Part shown: piece by piece, positions 1-12,059 of the stretch
How the letters are laid out: every line of letters starts with the position of its first letter
Numbering within the stretch: position 1 is the stretch's first letter
Assembly (NCBI RefSeq): GCF_052324685.1
Contig: NC_135221.1
Coordinates: 6,215,208-6,279,207, forward strand
DNA: 64,000 nucleotides
Direction: 5' to 3'
DNA from: Brachyhypopomus gauderio
Lineage: Eukaryota > Chordata > Actinopteri > Gymnotiformes > Hypopomidae
Program-made: the position numbers and the translations under genes
The notes under the pieces: model-generated
What the model was told of the DNA's origin: nothing
The model's database searches: none
The model's input: the letters and a program-made list of their open reading frames with translations, nothing else

Positions 1-2843
1 GCCCCAGGCTTCGGCTCATGTGCAGATATGAAAGCTCCAGTCTCGAGTAGAGAAGAACTGGTGGACATTGCTGAAACGCTGGTGAAGTGGTTTTTGGTGT
101 GTGTGCGCGCAGTGCACTCACAGGCAGAGACGTCTGTATGTTCGTTTGTGTTTGTGAGCATGCGAGTGTGTGCCACTTAGATCAGGATGCTGTTCGTCCT
201 GAATCGTGAGTGCAGATTTAAGGGTGTGTTGCTTCTTAATTTTTTTCTCTCTGAATTTTCTTTTATGTCCTTCATTCTCTTTGATTGGGATCCTGATTAT
301 TATTTGAATTTGCAATTCTGAATAATTAATTCCTGCAAGAAGAGATTCGTTCAACTTGGCCGCTGCTTTCTTCGATTGTGCCCCCGTTTGTGTGTCTCCC
401 CCCCCCCGTTGTTCAGACACCCGTATAGAGCTAGGGACCGCACAGGATTTCATCTGGAGGCCTCGTGCCGTTTGCTCGTGACACGGTGGACGGAGGACAC
501 GACGTGGCGAGATCAAACCCCTTTGAGGTGCTGTGCTCGGTTTAATGGCTTGCACGTTCCTTCGGTATCCGACTTGTGTGGGTAATCTGCAGGTGCTGTC
601 TTATTTTTACATGGTGGTTGCGTTGTAAGAACAGAGCTAATTTGATGATTGCTGTCATACTGTTGCACTAATTCAGGAGTGCTCCTCTCCGAGCTCATAC
701 GAAAAGGTGGCGTGTTATTTTAAATATCTTCTGAGCTTCCTGATATTGCTCAGCACAGGTGGTTGGAATTGCAAACTACCAGAACATCAGTACTGCGAAT
801 CCCATGCCTGTTTTACCCTAAATCCTTTTGGAGATTCTAGGCACACTACACCACACACACACACACACACTCTCTTTCAAACTCTCTTGCTCACGCTTTC
901 TCTCAGACCTGTTCCCTGTATCTCAGAATGTTAAAATTTAAGAGGCATTACTGGTATGTTGTAGTCAGTGTTTCTATGCAGTATGACTATGGCGGTATGC
1001 ATATGTCCGTTTCTCTTTGCCTCTACTCTGTTTTCTAAAATCTGACATTCAGTATATTAAGTAGCCAGCCAGTGCAGCCAAAATGTTCACCAGTGTGTCA
1101 GAGTACACGCTCGAGCAAGCTTGATGTCGTCATCAGCAGGTGAAGACATATGGTGACTCAACATACACTCCTACATGGACAGAGATCTATACCTGTACGT
1201 CAGCGACTGGAAAACCACCACATCCACCACAATAAAGAAACTGCAGCAATATCTCTTGAGTTGCATATCTAGATAGCGTCACAAATAGCCAAATGTTAAG
1301 CTTGTTTGAACTTCTGTGAATTACTGCAGTGATGTAGTTATCACAAAAATAAATATCTGCGTAACCGTAGAGCTGCATCCTTCATTGTTTCCACGGATAC
1401 AGTGAATAAATGAGGCTTTTTCGGTTTTTTTTTCTCTCTCAGTAATTTTCAGTTATTTATAAGAAATGAGTGACAAATAGTATACATAGTCAGGATGCAA
1501 CATGCATGTTAACAGTTATATTTATAAACATCTAGCTATTTGTACACAAATGTGTACAAATATGTATGTATCTGAAAAATCTACCGGGAAGTCTAGACAT
1601 TTGCGTCTGGTAAAGTGGTATTTTTATATGGAAAATGTGTAGGAACCTTGTGTATTACTCCAGGCCAATGGAAAATAAGAAAGAAAGTTATTAAAATAAG
1701 TAAATTAAAACACACAAATACAGGCAATCCTGCCTCCTCCTCGGTGGAGAACATTGGCATTCCTTCGGGCTATCTCCACTCAAATGAATTGAGGAAGCGA
1801 TGCAGGTCATCAGGGTCTCGGACTCCAGTGGGAGCGTTTCTCTGCACCATCAGCCCCCCCCCATTGTGGGGCCTGCTCAGTAAACGTCTAGGACACACAA
1901 CCATGCACACACTGAGCCTGGCTGGCCTCTGATCCCACAGACACACATTCGCTTCCCTTAAGGGCTGAGACACTTGCACCAGAACCCACCTGCCCTGCAT
2001 TCTAGCAGGCACCCCCACCCTGTCTGTCTATAAATAAATAAATTCACGTCTCACCCTTCAAGTGGGAGATCGTATCTTTTTCTTCACATTGCAGTCTTCT
2101 GCCAGAGACTTTGAGAGAGTGGCCGCAGTATTTGAACGGTTCCTAGGATTGTTCTGTTCTGAACTGAGACTGACCCGATCATCACTGGGATCTGCTGGAG
2201 TCACGTGTCCACCATTCGTCCACCAAATGACTCCAAAACCGATGTATCTTTTGTCACTCGCAGTTTCCTGGATGCATTCATGGGTGTTTCTTGGATATAT
2301 TCTTGGATATTCTCGAGTGTTTCTCGTCTCACCTTGTCCTTTGTTGTTTTTGCATCATGGTTCCCATGAGATTGGAGAAGTCCCTTGTATTTTGTATCTG
2401 CCCTCCGGCTGCACTGTCCTGTGGTCTTGTGACAGTACGTTTCCCTCTGTCCTGATCACGTGTCCTTCTCCTGATCACACTTCTCCAGCCCAGTTGACGT
2501 GAGGAGCATCAGTGAGTCAGCTTGATGTCATCTACTTATTTATTCCACACTTTATGGTGATCTGCAGCTGTCTTTGACTTCAATTGTCCTCCGGTGTTCT
2601 GGATCAAGGGCTTTATTGTTGACGTTATACAGCTCTAGGAATTAGTGTCCTTGTGTATGGAATTGAGTTATATGATTTTGCTTTGACAATCTGGTGGTGC
2701 TGCTAATCCCCCTTCTGAAGCACCAATCAGGAACTTGCGCACCATCATATTAAACTTGGTGTGTAGTAATTCTCTCTGGAGCGTCTATTTTATAGACAGG
2801 CACATAATTGGTCTGTATTCGTATGGTGTTTGGCGTCTGTTGG
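1..2843. other. intergenic or intronic sequence, no gene supported
   Basis: AT-rich sequence with a short (CA)n near 851-872. The short open frames have no recognisable domains. Frame 1 is open from base 1 to 180 and could include the end of an exon that starts outside the window (see findings), but I recognise no protein. It could be intronic DNA of a gene lying to the left. Confidence 0.5.
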
Positions 2844-3343
2844 NNNNNNNNNNNNNNNNNNNNNNNNNNNNNNNNNNNNNNNNNNNNNNNNNNNNNNNNN
2901 NNNNNNNNNNNNNNNNNNNNNNNNNNNNNNNNNNNNNNNNNNNNNNNNNNNNNNNNNNNNNNNNNNNNNNNNNNNNNNNNNNNNNNNNNNNNNNNNNNNN
3001 NNNNNNNNNNNNNNNNNNNNNNNNNNNNNNNNNNNNNNNNNNNNNNNNNNNNNNNNNNNNNNNNNNNNNNNNNNNNNNNNNNNNNNNNNNNNNNNNNNNN
3101 NNNNNNNNNNNNNNNNNNNNNNNNNNNNNNNNNNNNNNNNNNNNNNNNNNNNNNNNNNNNNNNNNNNNNNNNNNNNNNNNNNNNNNNNNNNNNNNNNNNN
3201 NNNNNNNNNNNNNNNNNNNNNNNNNNNNNNNNNNNNNNNNNNNNNNNNNNNNNNNNNNNNNNNNNNNNNNNNNNNNNNNNNNNNNNNNNNNNNNNNNNNN
3301 NNNNNNNNNNNNNNNNNNNNNNNNNNNNNNNNNNNNNNNNNNN
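2844..3343. other. assembly gap of exactly 500 N
   Basis: 500 consecutive N. The round number suggests a placeholder whose true length is unknown. A (GT)n begins 48 bases beyond it, consistent with assembly breaking at simple repeats. Frames that run through the gap are artefacts. Confidence 0.99.
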
Positions 3344-3389
3344 ACACTGACCCCTACTGCAGCACTGAAGTGTTTTTAATGCAGTCAAG

Positions 3390-3390
<1 letters not shown>

Positions 3391-3448
<58 letters not shown>
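3391..3448. repeat. (TG)n microsatellite
   Basis: Uninterrupted dinucleotide TG for 58 bases just right of the gap. Confidence 0.97.
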
Positions 3449-3450
<2 letters not shown>

Positions 3451-3840
3451 CATGAAACCAGTGAGTGGGATTTGTGTTTCTTTGAGCATATGAAATATGA
3501 ATAAAAAAAACTAAAAATAGTTAGCTAAAATGGTTAGCTAAAACCTAAATGGTAAAAAATGGTATAATGGTATAATGATTAGCTCAATCTAAATGGTTAG
3601 GTCAGTCTGGCCAACAGTACCGCCACGTTATGGCCCGTCGTCCTTTGAGCACTGACAGCACTGGTCCACAGTCGGGGGAGCATTTTCACTGAGGGAAAGT
3701 CGTTCACATTTTGTCACATTTTGACCTGCCCTGCAGGGTGACGGTGGCCCCTACATCACACATGAGACGCCTGTCAGGGCGGGACTGGTGGAGGCTGACC
3801 CTGATCTGATCTCCACATCCACCATGGCTCTGCTTGAGCC

Positions 3841-3906
3841 TCACACTCACAACCTCACACTCACACTACACACCTCACACACACACACCTCACACACACA
3901 CACACA

Positions 3907-3964
<58 letters not shown>

Positions 3965-4498
3965 CACACTCCACACACACACCTCACACTCACACACACA
4001 CACACACACCTCACACTCACACACACACCTCACACTCACACACACACCTCACACACCACACACACACACACACCTCTACACACACACCTCACACTCACAC
4101 ACACACCTCACACTCACACACACACCTCACACACACACACACCTCACACTCCACACACACACCTCACACACACACACACACCTCACACTCACACACACAC
4201 CTCACACTCACACACCTCACACTCACAACACACACACACCTCACTCACACACACACCACCACTCACACACTCACCTCACACCACACACACCTCACACACA
4301 CACACCTCACCCTCACACACACACTCACACCACACACTCACACCTCACACACACACCTCACACACCACACTACCTCACACACACACTCACACCCTCACAC
4401 ACACCACCTCACACCTCCACACACACCTCCACACACACACCTCACACACACTTCACACACACACTCACACCACACACCTCACACACACCTCACACACA
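3841..4498. repeat. CA-rich degenerate minisatellite
   Basis: About 650 bases of CACACA interrupted regularly by CCTCACA and CTCACA, so the array is (CA)n mixed with variants such as CACCTCACACTCACA. One strand almost lacks G and T-rich stops, which leaves two long overlapping open frames made of His/Thr. These are composition artefacts. Confidence 0.95.
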
Positions 4499-4604
4499 GG
4501 CTCCACAGGGGGGGAATACGCTTCATGGTGACTCTGGCCCCTACAGAGGGCTTGTGTCTTGCTTCTGAACTCCTGATTGACGGATTTTCAGTGGACTACC
4601 TCTG

Positions 4605-4895
4605 CCCCCCCCCCCCCCCCCTCTCTCTATTTCATTTTTAATGCTTTACATTTGCATGACTGTAATGGGCTACAACATTTTGTCTTTGCAAAACAAAGGT
4701 AATGCTATATGTTAAAAGAATGGAAAACTTCAACATCTTAGATATACTTCACTGCTGTGGTTCCCCCCCTCTCTCTCTCTCTCTCTCTCCTCTCCCTCCC
4801 TCTCCTCTCCCTCTCTCTCTCTCTCACTCCTCTCCCTCTCTCTCTCCCTCTCTCTCTCTCTCACTCCCTCCCTCACCATCTCTCCCTCCCTCTCT
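4605..4895. repeat. poly-C run and (CT)n-rich tract
   Basis: A C run at about 4605-4621, then unique sequence, then CT/CCCT pyrimidine-rich sequence from about 4767 to 4895. The strong strand asymmetry creates spurious Ser/Leu/Pro frames. Confidence 0.93.
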
Positions 4896-5471
4896 GGTCA
4901 CGTCTCGCCTTCTCTGAGGTAGGGACGGCTTGTCCTTTTGCACAGAAGATCAGAGGCCACTGATATTTTACCGTCACGTGTTGTAGACGACGCTGTGAAG
5001 GCTCGTAAGTTCTGTTCTACCCTTTCAACTGCCCACTAACTGTCAACCTCAACCCTCGCGAAGTAAAACCCAGCAGAACCGGAGAAAGGCCTCATTAGCC
5101 CAGTTTCAGTGTGCAAATGGGTGGGCTCATCTCCTCATGCCAGATGACCCAAAGTCAGTCCACAACCTCTGCTGCGCTGGTGTCGATTAGGCCCCGCCCG
5201 ATTTGTGAATAGTCCGTTCCTTTCTGTAGGTTCTGCCCCCTTGTTTTGTGAGGGTTTATGTTTTTATTTTTAATTTTTCTAGATTGAATGTGTCTTTTAT
5301 GTAATGAGCTGAAGCATTAAAGGTTGTTGTGAGTGCCGGGGGGGGGCCTTTGGAGGGTCTGACCCTCTGGACACGTCTGGGCGTGCAGGCTCTTGATTAC
5401 ACAGAACCCCTCCAGAGATCTACAAAACCCACCTCAAAGTCCGAATCCCTTCCCCTACCTTCTTAATAGAG

Positions 5472-5479
5472 CATGCTTT

Positions 5480-5553
<74 letters not shown>

Positions 5554-5697
5554 CTCACTTTTTGTTTCTCTCTCTGTCTCTCTCTCTCTCTCTCTTGCTC
5601 ACTTTTTGTTTCTCTCTCTCTGTCCTCTCTCTCTCTCTCTTGCTCACTTTTTTGTTTCTCTCTGTCTCTCTCTCTTTCTCTCTCTCTGTCTCCTAGG
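5472..5697. repeat. (CT)n array with interspersed TTGCTCACTTTTTG units
   Basis: CT dinucleotides interrupted three times by a nearly identical TTGCTCACTTTTTGTTTCTC segment, at about 5550, 5594 and 5640. A larger unit of roughly 45 bases has therefore duplicated inside a microsatellite. Confidence 0.93.
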
Positions 5698-6617
5698 CAG
5701 ATGAGCAATGCTTCAAAAGGAAGGAACCTAAATCAATAGACTGACGGAACAAAACAAGCAGTGAGACACCCTAGACTACAGATTACGATGGGAAAGGCTC
5801 TGTGAGCGGATTGCTGGATATCTTTGTACGACACACTCCCTCTCACACTCTTTCTCTCTCTCTCTCCTTCTCTGAGTGTGAGTTTGAAGTAAGGAATATG
5901 AGCTCCTGTAGGTATAACCTAGCTTTTATACACCATGTGCTCTGCCAAGGTATGATCTTTTTCAGTTTGGTAATATGATTTATAATGCCGAAGTCCTGCT
6001 TGGGACGCGTTCATAGGCAGTATACCCTGCCGCCTACACTCAAAAGGCCTCGAGAGCAGCAGAGCTCCAGTAATGACCTGCGTCTCCGCTGGACGCCTGT
6101 CGGGACGGAGAGAGGGCGGTGTCGGCCGTGGTTGGCCCGGCCCGCTCGGATGCGTTGGCTCCTGTGCCACTTTTTGAAGCTCTCGGACGATGTTGTCCTT
6201 GATCCTCCACCAAACCGTGAGGACTGAGGACTGAGGACAACACAAAACGAACCTTCTGTCCAGGACCACCTGGGATTCCCTGAACGCCTCACTCACCTCG
6301 TCACTGTGACATATTGATTTCACTGAGTTGAGGTGGGATGTCATTACAGACGTTTTCTCCTTCCTCCACTGGCCAGTCGGCACAGTATCTGTGATCGGAG
6401 GTGCGGGATGTTCTGCAGTTCGGTCAACCCCTTTATGAGCGTCTTGATATTACGCCTTCCTACACCCATTGGCTGACAGGCCCCATGGATTCCTAAGCCT
6501 CATTGGATGACATCAGTGCCTGGGAATATCAGGGGGGATCTGAAAATGAAACATGCCGAACTTGTCATCCAATCAGAACCCACCTGCTGGGTTGGTGGAT
6601 TTCTTGCTCCCTTTCAT

Positions 6618-6619
<2 letters not shown>
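5698..6619. other. no gene supported
   Basis: Mixed-composition sequence with overlapping open frames on both strands around 5919-6383. They have no recognisable domain and are mutually antisense. I see no splice-bounded exon I would defend. Confidence 0.45.

Positions 6620-6712
<93 letters not shown>
6620..6712. repeat. (CT)n microsatellite
   Basis: About 93 bases of nearly perfect TC/CT repeat. Confidence 0.97.
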
Positions 6713-6715
<3 letters not shown>

Positions 6716-7780
6716 ATATCTTTCATCAGCAGAGCGTGAAGCCCCCTGGTCCACCTCCAGGCCCGGGTGTTTAAGGAACGTCAGAGCAGGGCAGTGGGGT
6801 AGCTTATTACTCCACGGACTTTGTGTAATTGGAGGACTTGTCCTTTGGGTCTGACTGATCCATTACTCAAGACCCACTGATTTTTTAAATTCCTTTTTCT
6901 TTTTTCTATCTCCCAATTTTCTGTCGTTTCTGTCGTTGGAGCAGTGAGGAGACCGGGCCCCTTCATCCCACATGCAGCGGTGTCTTGCACTAACACCGTG
7001 CAGGGGTGTTGGGGTTGATTACCTGTCAGGGTGCTTCTCTGGGCCTGATAGACTGTTCCTCTCCTCCAGTGTCCCTCTCCTGCTTCTACCCGTGGTGTGT
7101 GTCTGATTTATCCTGGACTTCCTGTTCGGGCAGGTTGGCGCTGGCAATTTAGCATCTTGGATTGAAGCAGGAATAAGAAGCCCGAGATCTGGAGCGCAGG
7201 ACGGCTTCCCAGAGATTTCACTGCGGCGTGGAACGTCGCCGTGGCAGATTGCTTAGGAGACAGCAATCGGTGTCGAGGTTAGGAAGAACAACCCCCTGGC
7301 CAGGGTGGAGATGGGCTCCCCCTGCAGGTGGTTGGAGGTAAGAACCATGGTAGGGCAGCCGTACGCCACTTATTATCTGCTCAAAGAGTGCTGGAAGAAA
7401 CGGCGGTAGCTGCCGTCTTCCCAAATGTCACTGCTACACACCCTGCGCTTCCCAAACCTCTCAAAGTATTATCAGCAGCTCTAGCAGCAGCACTCATCTG
7501 GCCATATGAAGGAAAAATACTGTTTCTAGATCAGTTGCAGTCATTTTTCTCTCTGGACTCGATACCTTGTGGAACAAGCAGTGTAATCTGTCAAACTAAT
7601 TCTGAGAGGGGCCGGAGGAACCCAGCTATCCTCAATTGATCAGAGTGTTTCTCATTTGGAGACAGTTTGGCCAGGCCGTTGCACAAGCTCCAGGTAAGAG
7701 GGGGCGCCGGTGTGGATCCGCTGCAGTGACGGAGAGCTGACGGGGAGATTTACTTCTGACTCCATCACCAGACTAAGCCA

Positions 7781-8050
7781 AAGCGTATGGACCACTTCAG
7801 GGGCAACAGCGAGCGTATGGACCACTTCAGGGGCAACAGCAAGTGTATGGACCACTTCAGGGGCAACAGCGAGCGTATGGACCACTTCAGGGGCAACAGC
7901 AAGCATATGGCCCACTTCAGGGGCAACAGCGAGTGTATGGACCACTTCTGGGGCAACAGCGAGTGTATGGACCAATTCAGGGGCAACAGCGAGTGTATGG
8001 ACCACTTCAGGGGCAACAGCGAGTGTATGGACCACTTCAGGTGCAAAAGC
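7781..8050. repeat. 30-bp minisatellite, nine copies
   Basis: A 30-bp unit containing GTATGGACCACTTCAGGGGC followed by AACAGCGA repeats with an exact period for nine copies. Copies differ mainly at the G/A-C/T positions of the AGCGAGCG or AGCAAGTG joint. Because 30 is divisible by three and the unit lacks stops, four frames on the two strands stay open across it. These are not taken as genes. Confidence 0.97.
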
Positions 8051-8804
8051 GAGTTTCTTTATTTCTCTTATTTCCAATGGAAATGCTTCAGATCTTCCAA
8101 AGTTAAGTAGATTTGTTTACTGCAGATTATTTAATCTCAGTTTAGATTAGTAATGGGATTCCTTCCCATTAAGGGCATGAGTAGATGTGGGTGCTCCCAA
8201 TTACGTCATCTACCATTTAGAAGATCGCTGACTGGTTGCACTGGTTACGGTCCTGCAAATTCCTTCCCCTCATTGGGGTGTGACGTGTGGAGTCATGGTC
8301 CCCCCCACCATACACACACACACACACTTTTCCGCTAGACAGAGTGTCCTAACCCCTTGGTCTATGGGCAGTTTAACAAACAGAGACATTTGGGAGGGGT
8401 TTTTTCACACTGCTTGCACATGGGATCCAGACACAACAAACGAAAAACACTGAAGTTTGAGAATCCTTTCACAGACCTTCATGATAAACAAATTACCCCC
8501 AGCCATCGGTATGTTCATATTTAATTTATGGCATGCCCCAGTGCCTGACAATAGTTGGATTTATTCGCATCATAACCTGGAGTAGGTATGCATAAGTCAT
8601 GAACCGAGACGTACGTGGAGCAACCAGCAGTCATTCGCTGATAAGACGGAGCTTCCAGAGAGAATAACACTGGTGAGAAGAATCGGGGGGAGAAGTGTGA
8701 GTGCGGTTAGATAACACGTTCTCCTTTGTTACGAGAGCTGTCTTCAGTGAACAAAAACACACTGTCAGGTGCGGCAGGCGCAGTATTTGCGACAGTGTGC
8801 ACGA

Positions 8805-8979
<175 letters not shown>

Positions 8980-9318
8980 ACTGTCGCTCTGACAAAGAGC
9001 AACATTATAATCATTCTGCATATTCTGGCAGTCCACTGCCTCTGTCTTCTTGATAAGGAAGGATGGCTCTAACCTTTTTAAAGAGGGCTGTGTGACAGAC
9101 CATCATTCACATGCAGATTGGAAGCATTTAGTACCCTGGCACTCCATTACATAGAGCCAATCATCCACACCCCTGCTGTCCTGTTCTTCCAAACAAGATC
9201 TCACCCCTCAGGAGAGCCCACCGATGGGGCCACCCAAAGATGGAACGTTGGAATTATTCTCAGACATGTTTTATTTTTGTGTGAGTGCATGCACGGGTGT
9301 GTGTGTGTGCACATGTGC

Positions 9319-9323
<5 letters not shown>

Positions 9324-9377
<54 letters not shown>
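9324..9377. repeat. (GT)n microsatellite
   Basis: GT dinucleotide run, preceded by an imperfect GTGTGCACATGTGCGTG segment. Confidence 0.95.
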
Positions 9378-9381
<4 letters not shown>

Positions 9382-9470
9382 CTTGGTCTGTCAAATCTCA
9401 GGTCTCTCAGGTCACAGAGTTCAGTGACTCTGTTTGTTCATACTGCCTCGTTGGACCTGTTGGAAGGTCT

Positions 9471-9882
9471 GTACCTGTAGGAGTACCTGTACCTGTACCT
9501 GTAGGAGTACCTGTACCTGTACCTGTAGGAGTACCTGTACCTGTACCTGTAGGAGTACCTGTACCTGTACCTGTAGGAGTACCTGTACCTGTACCTGTAC
9601 CTGTACCTGTAGGAGTACCTGTACCTGTACCTGTAGGAGTACCTGTACCTGTACCTGTACCTGTAGGAGTACCTGTACCTGTACCTGTACCTGTAGGAGT
9701 ACCTGTACCTGTACCTGTAGGAGTACCTGTACCTGTACCTGTAGGAGTACCTGTACCTGTACCTGTAGGAGTACCTGTACCTGTACCTGTACCTGTACCT
9801 GTAGGAGTACCTGTACCTGTACCTGTAGGAGTACCTGTACCTGTACCTGTACCTGTAGGAGTACCTGTACCTGTACCTGTAG
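9471..9882. repeat. hexamer-based minisatellite (GTACCT/GTAGGA)
   Basis: About 69 consecutive hexamers: runs of two to five GTACCT units (written ACCTGT in the other register), each run separated by one GTAGGA unit. This gives super-units of 18, 24 and 30 bases. Every step is six bases, so three frames remain open, encoding PVPVG-like, TCTCRS-like and GTGTPT-like peptides. I treat it as non-coding: no flanking exon features, and all frames open together. Confidence 0.95.
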
Positions 9883-9929
9883 GAGCTCCGCTGAAATCAC
9901 ACAGACCTTTAATTTCACTCTTTCTCACT

Positions 9930-10070
9930 CTCTATCTCTCACTCTCCCTCTCTCTCTCTCTCTCACACACACACTCTCTCTCTCTATCTCTCTCTCTCAC
10001 ACACACACACTCTCTCTCACTCTTTCTCAATCTCAGTTTTCCTCTGTCTCCCTCTCTCTCTCTCACTCAC
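9930..10070. repeat. mixed CT and CA simple repeat
   Basis: Alternating CTCTCT and CACACA blocks with ACTCTC and CAATCTC interruptions. Confidence 0.9.
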
Positions 10071-10526
10071 AGCCACGCAAATCTCACTCAACTTTTCCCA
10101 AGTGGAGCATTTGAGCGAAAGGCTTTAGTTTCCAGCTCAATTTTCTTTTCATTTCAATTGTGATAAACGGGGACTTTTATGAGCGAAATGGCCACGGTTT
10201 CCCACGCTGCTCTTAGAGGAAAGGTCACGATAACCCTCCAATGAAAACCTCCATTACTCTGATCCTGCAAGTCAGGATATTGATCCTATTTTTTATGCAT
10301 TCTACATTAAATATTTATTATTACCTTTGTGTCATATTCTGTGTTCATGTTTGTCTGTGTGTTTATTTTAGTGAAGTACGATGTATGGTGACTACTTTCT
10401 GATAGTATGGGTGATACTGATGTTCTGTAAACGAGTAACTTATAGTTTGGCACCACGCCTAGTTCATCCTGCCTAATAGTTTATTTACAGTATATGAACT
10501 AAATTAAATTCTGAAAGTACTAAGAG

Positions 10527-10676
10527 ATGTGTGGGCATGCTCATGTGTGTGTGCACGCTCGTGTGTGTGCACGATCATGCGTGTGCACGCTTGCTCATGT
10601 GTGTGTGCATGCTCGTGTGTGTGCTCGCTCGTGTGTGTACTCGCTCGTGTGTGCGTGTATGCTTGCGTGTGTGTGC
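10527..10676. repeat. GTGTGTGCACGCTC-type minisatellite
   Basis: Degenerate units of about 14-20 bases containing GCTCGTGTGTGTGCAC and CATGCTCGTGTG. Alternating purine-pyrimidine steps predominate throughout. Confidence 0.85.
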
Positions 10677-12059
10677 ACAGCATCTCATTATGCCAAAAAG
10701 TCTGAGTGAAGGATTGTTCATTGATGTCTGATTTACTGATATTTCATTCATTCTTTAATACTCTCATGTTTTCTACATCAAATCACAGAACAGCCAAATG
10801 TTTAATGTTTTTATTTTGCTCTATTGTAATTAGTGGCTTGTTGACATAATGGGGTCTGCTGGAGATGTTTGTCATTTTTGTTATTAATATTTAATTTACT
10901 AAGTCTGTAATTCATCATGTTAAATTGTATATTTATAGAATAGATGTTTATAATTGGTGTTTGTGCTTTACTGGTTATGTGTTTATGGTTCATATCTCTT
11001 TACTAAAGCCTTTCCTGTTCATCAGTGTTTTTCAGTGGTCAAAAATGCATGCATCTATAAAAAAAATAATGTGTGTGCGCACATACACCTTTGTGTAAAG
11101 GAGGCTAGGTACACCTGATTACATTGTTCAGTGTGTAAAACTGCACACTCTAGCACATCCAGATTTACTCTCTAATGAAAGGTTGGCAGACTGGAGTTTT
11201 ATTCTAAAATTAGGGGGATATTAAAGTGTGTTTGCACGTGCCTGCATTCATGACTGTGCACACACACACACACACACTCCTGTCCAGCAGACAAGAATAA
11301 TTGAATGGGTTTAATTGGGTTTCCTCTGACTGTGAAGACTGTGATAACCCCACCCCTTCCTGTCGGGCAGCCAACCAGGCGAGAGTTCCCACACTAAACA
11401 GGATCTAAAAGCGCTTTGTCATTATCTGCCTTACATAATCACAAGGGATTATGGGCCGGTCTTTGGTCCAGGAGGCAGTGAGTCGGGAGATGAGGAGAGG
11501 TCCCTGGGGCCCCAAAAGTAGGGCTCTCCATGCACTGATGTCGAAAGGCTTCGTTCCAGTCGAAGTGAAGCTCCCTACGATCGAGTCAACAAGGGAGAGT
11601 TGGGATGTATTCTCCTGTGAAGAGAGCTCTGGCCCCGTGATGTGCATCGTGGTGTGACTGATACTCTGTTTCATCACCGAGGGAAGAAGCTCAAAGTGGG
11701 ACTCCTGACCGCAGCTTACAGGGACATCGTCACGGGACCCACACAGATAAAAGCTGTTTTCTTCTCTTTTTAAAGTTGGCCTGGAAGGATTAGTGTACTT
11801 TTATATGCAAAAACAACAGCTATTGTTTTGATCTTCATAGAGGCCCATTTAAATGCAAAAGTGATGAACGTGAAAACCCACGAGAGTCCCAGCATAGGGG
11901 TGACACTCTTCTCGAGCAATTTACTCTGTGTATATTTATCACCATGACAGTAAATGTGAACCCATGACCTTGTGTGTGTAACCTGGTCTACCAGCGGAGC
12001 TACAGGGTTCTGGTTAGAGGTCACAAAATGTTTTAACCCTAGTGAGTAAGAAGGCTGCT
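10677..12059. other. no gene supported
   Basis: AT-rich sequence with a short (CA)n near 11261-11278. The frames near 11405-11677 are short and antisense to one another. No RNA gene was recognised. Confidence 0.45.

Noticed and set aside
2735..3504. Long open frames across the N gap
   Set aside because: Their middle is 500 undefined bases; they carry no information.
3788..4568. Two 240-residue His/Thr frames
   Set aside because: Produced by a CA-rich simple repeat; both overlapping frames are open for the same reason.
5919..6383. 154-residue minus-strand frame
   Set aside because: No domain; three other frames are open over the same interval and codon usage looks random.
7781..8050. CRISPR array
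   Set aside because: Direct tandem units without unique spacers in a vertebrate genome; it is a minisatellite.
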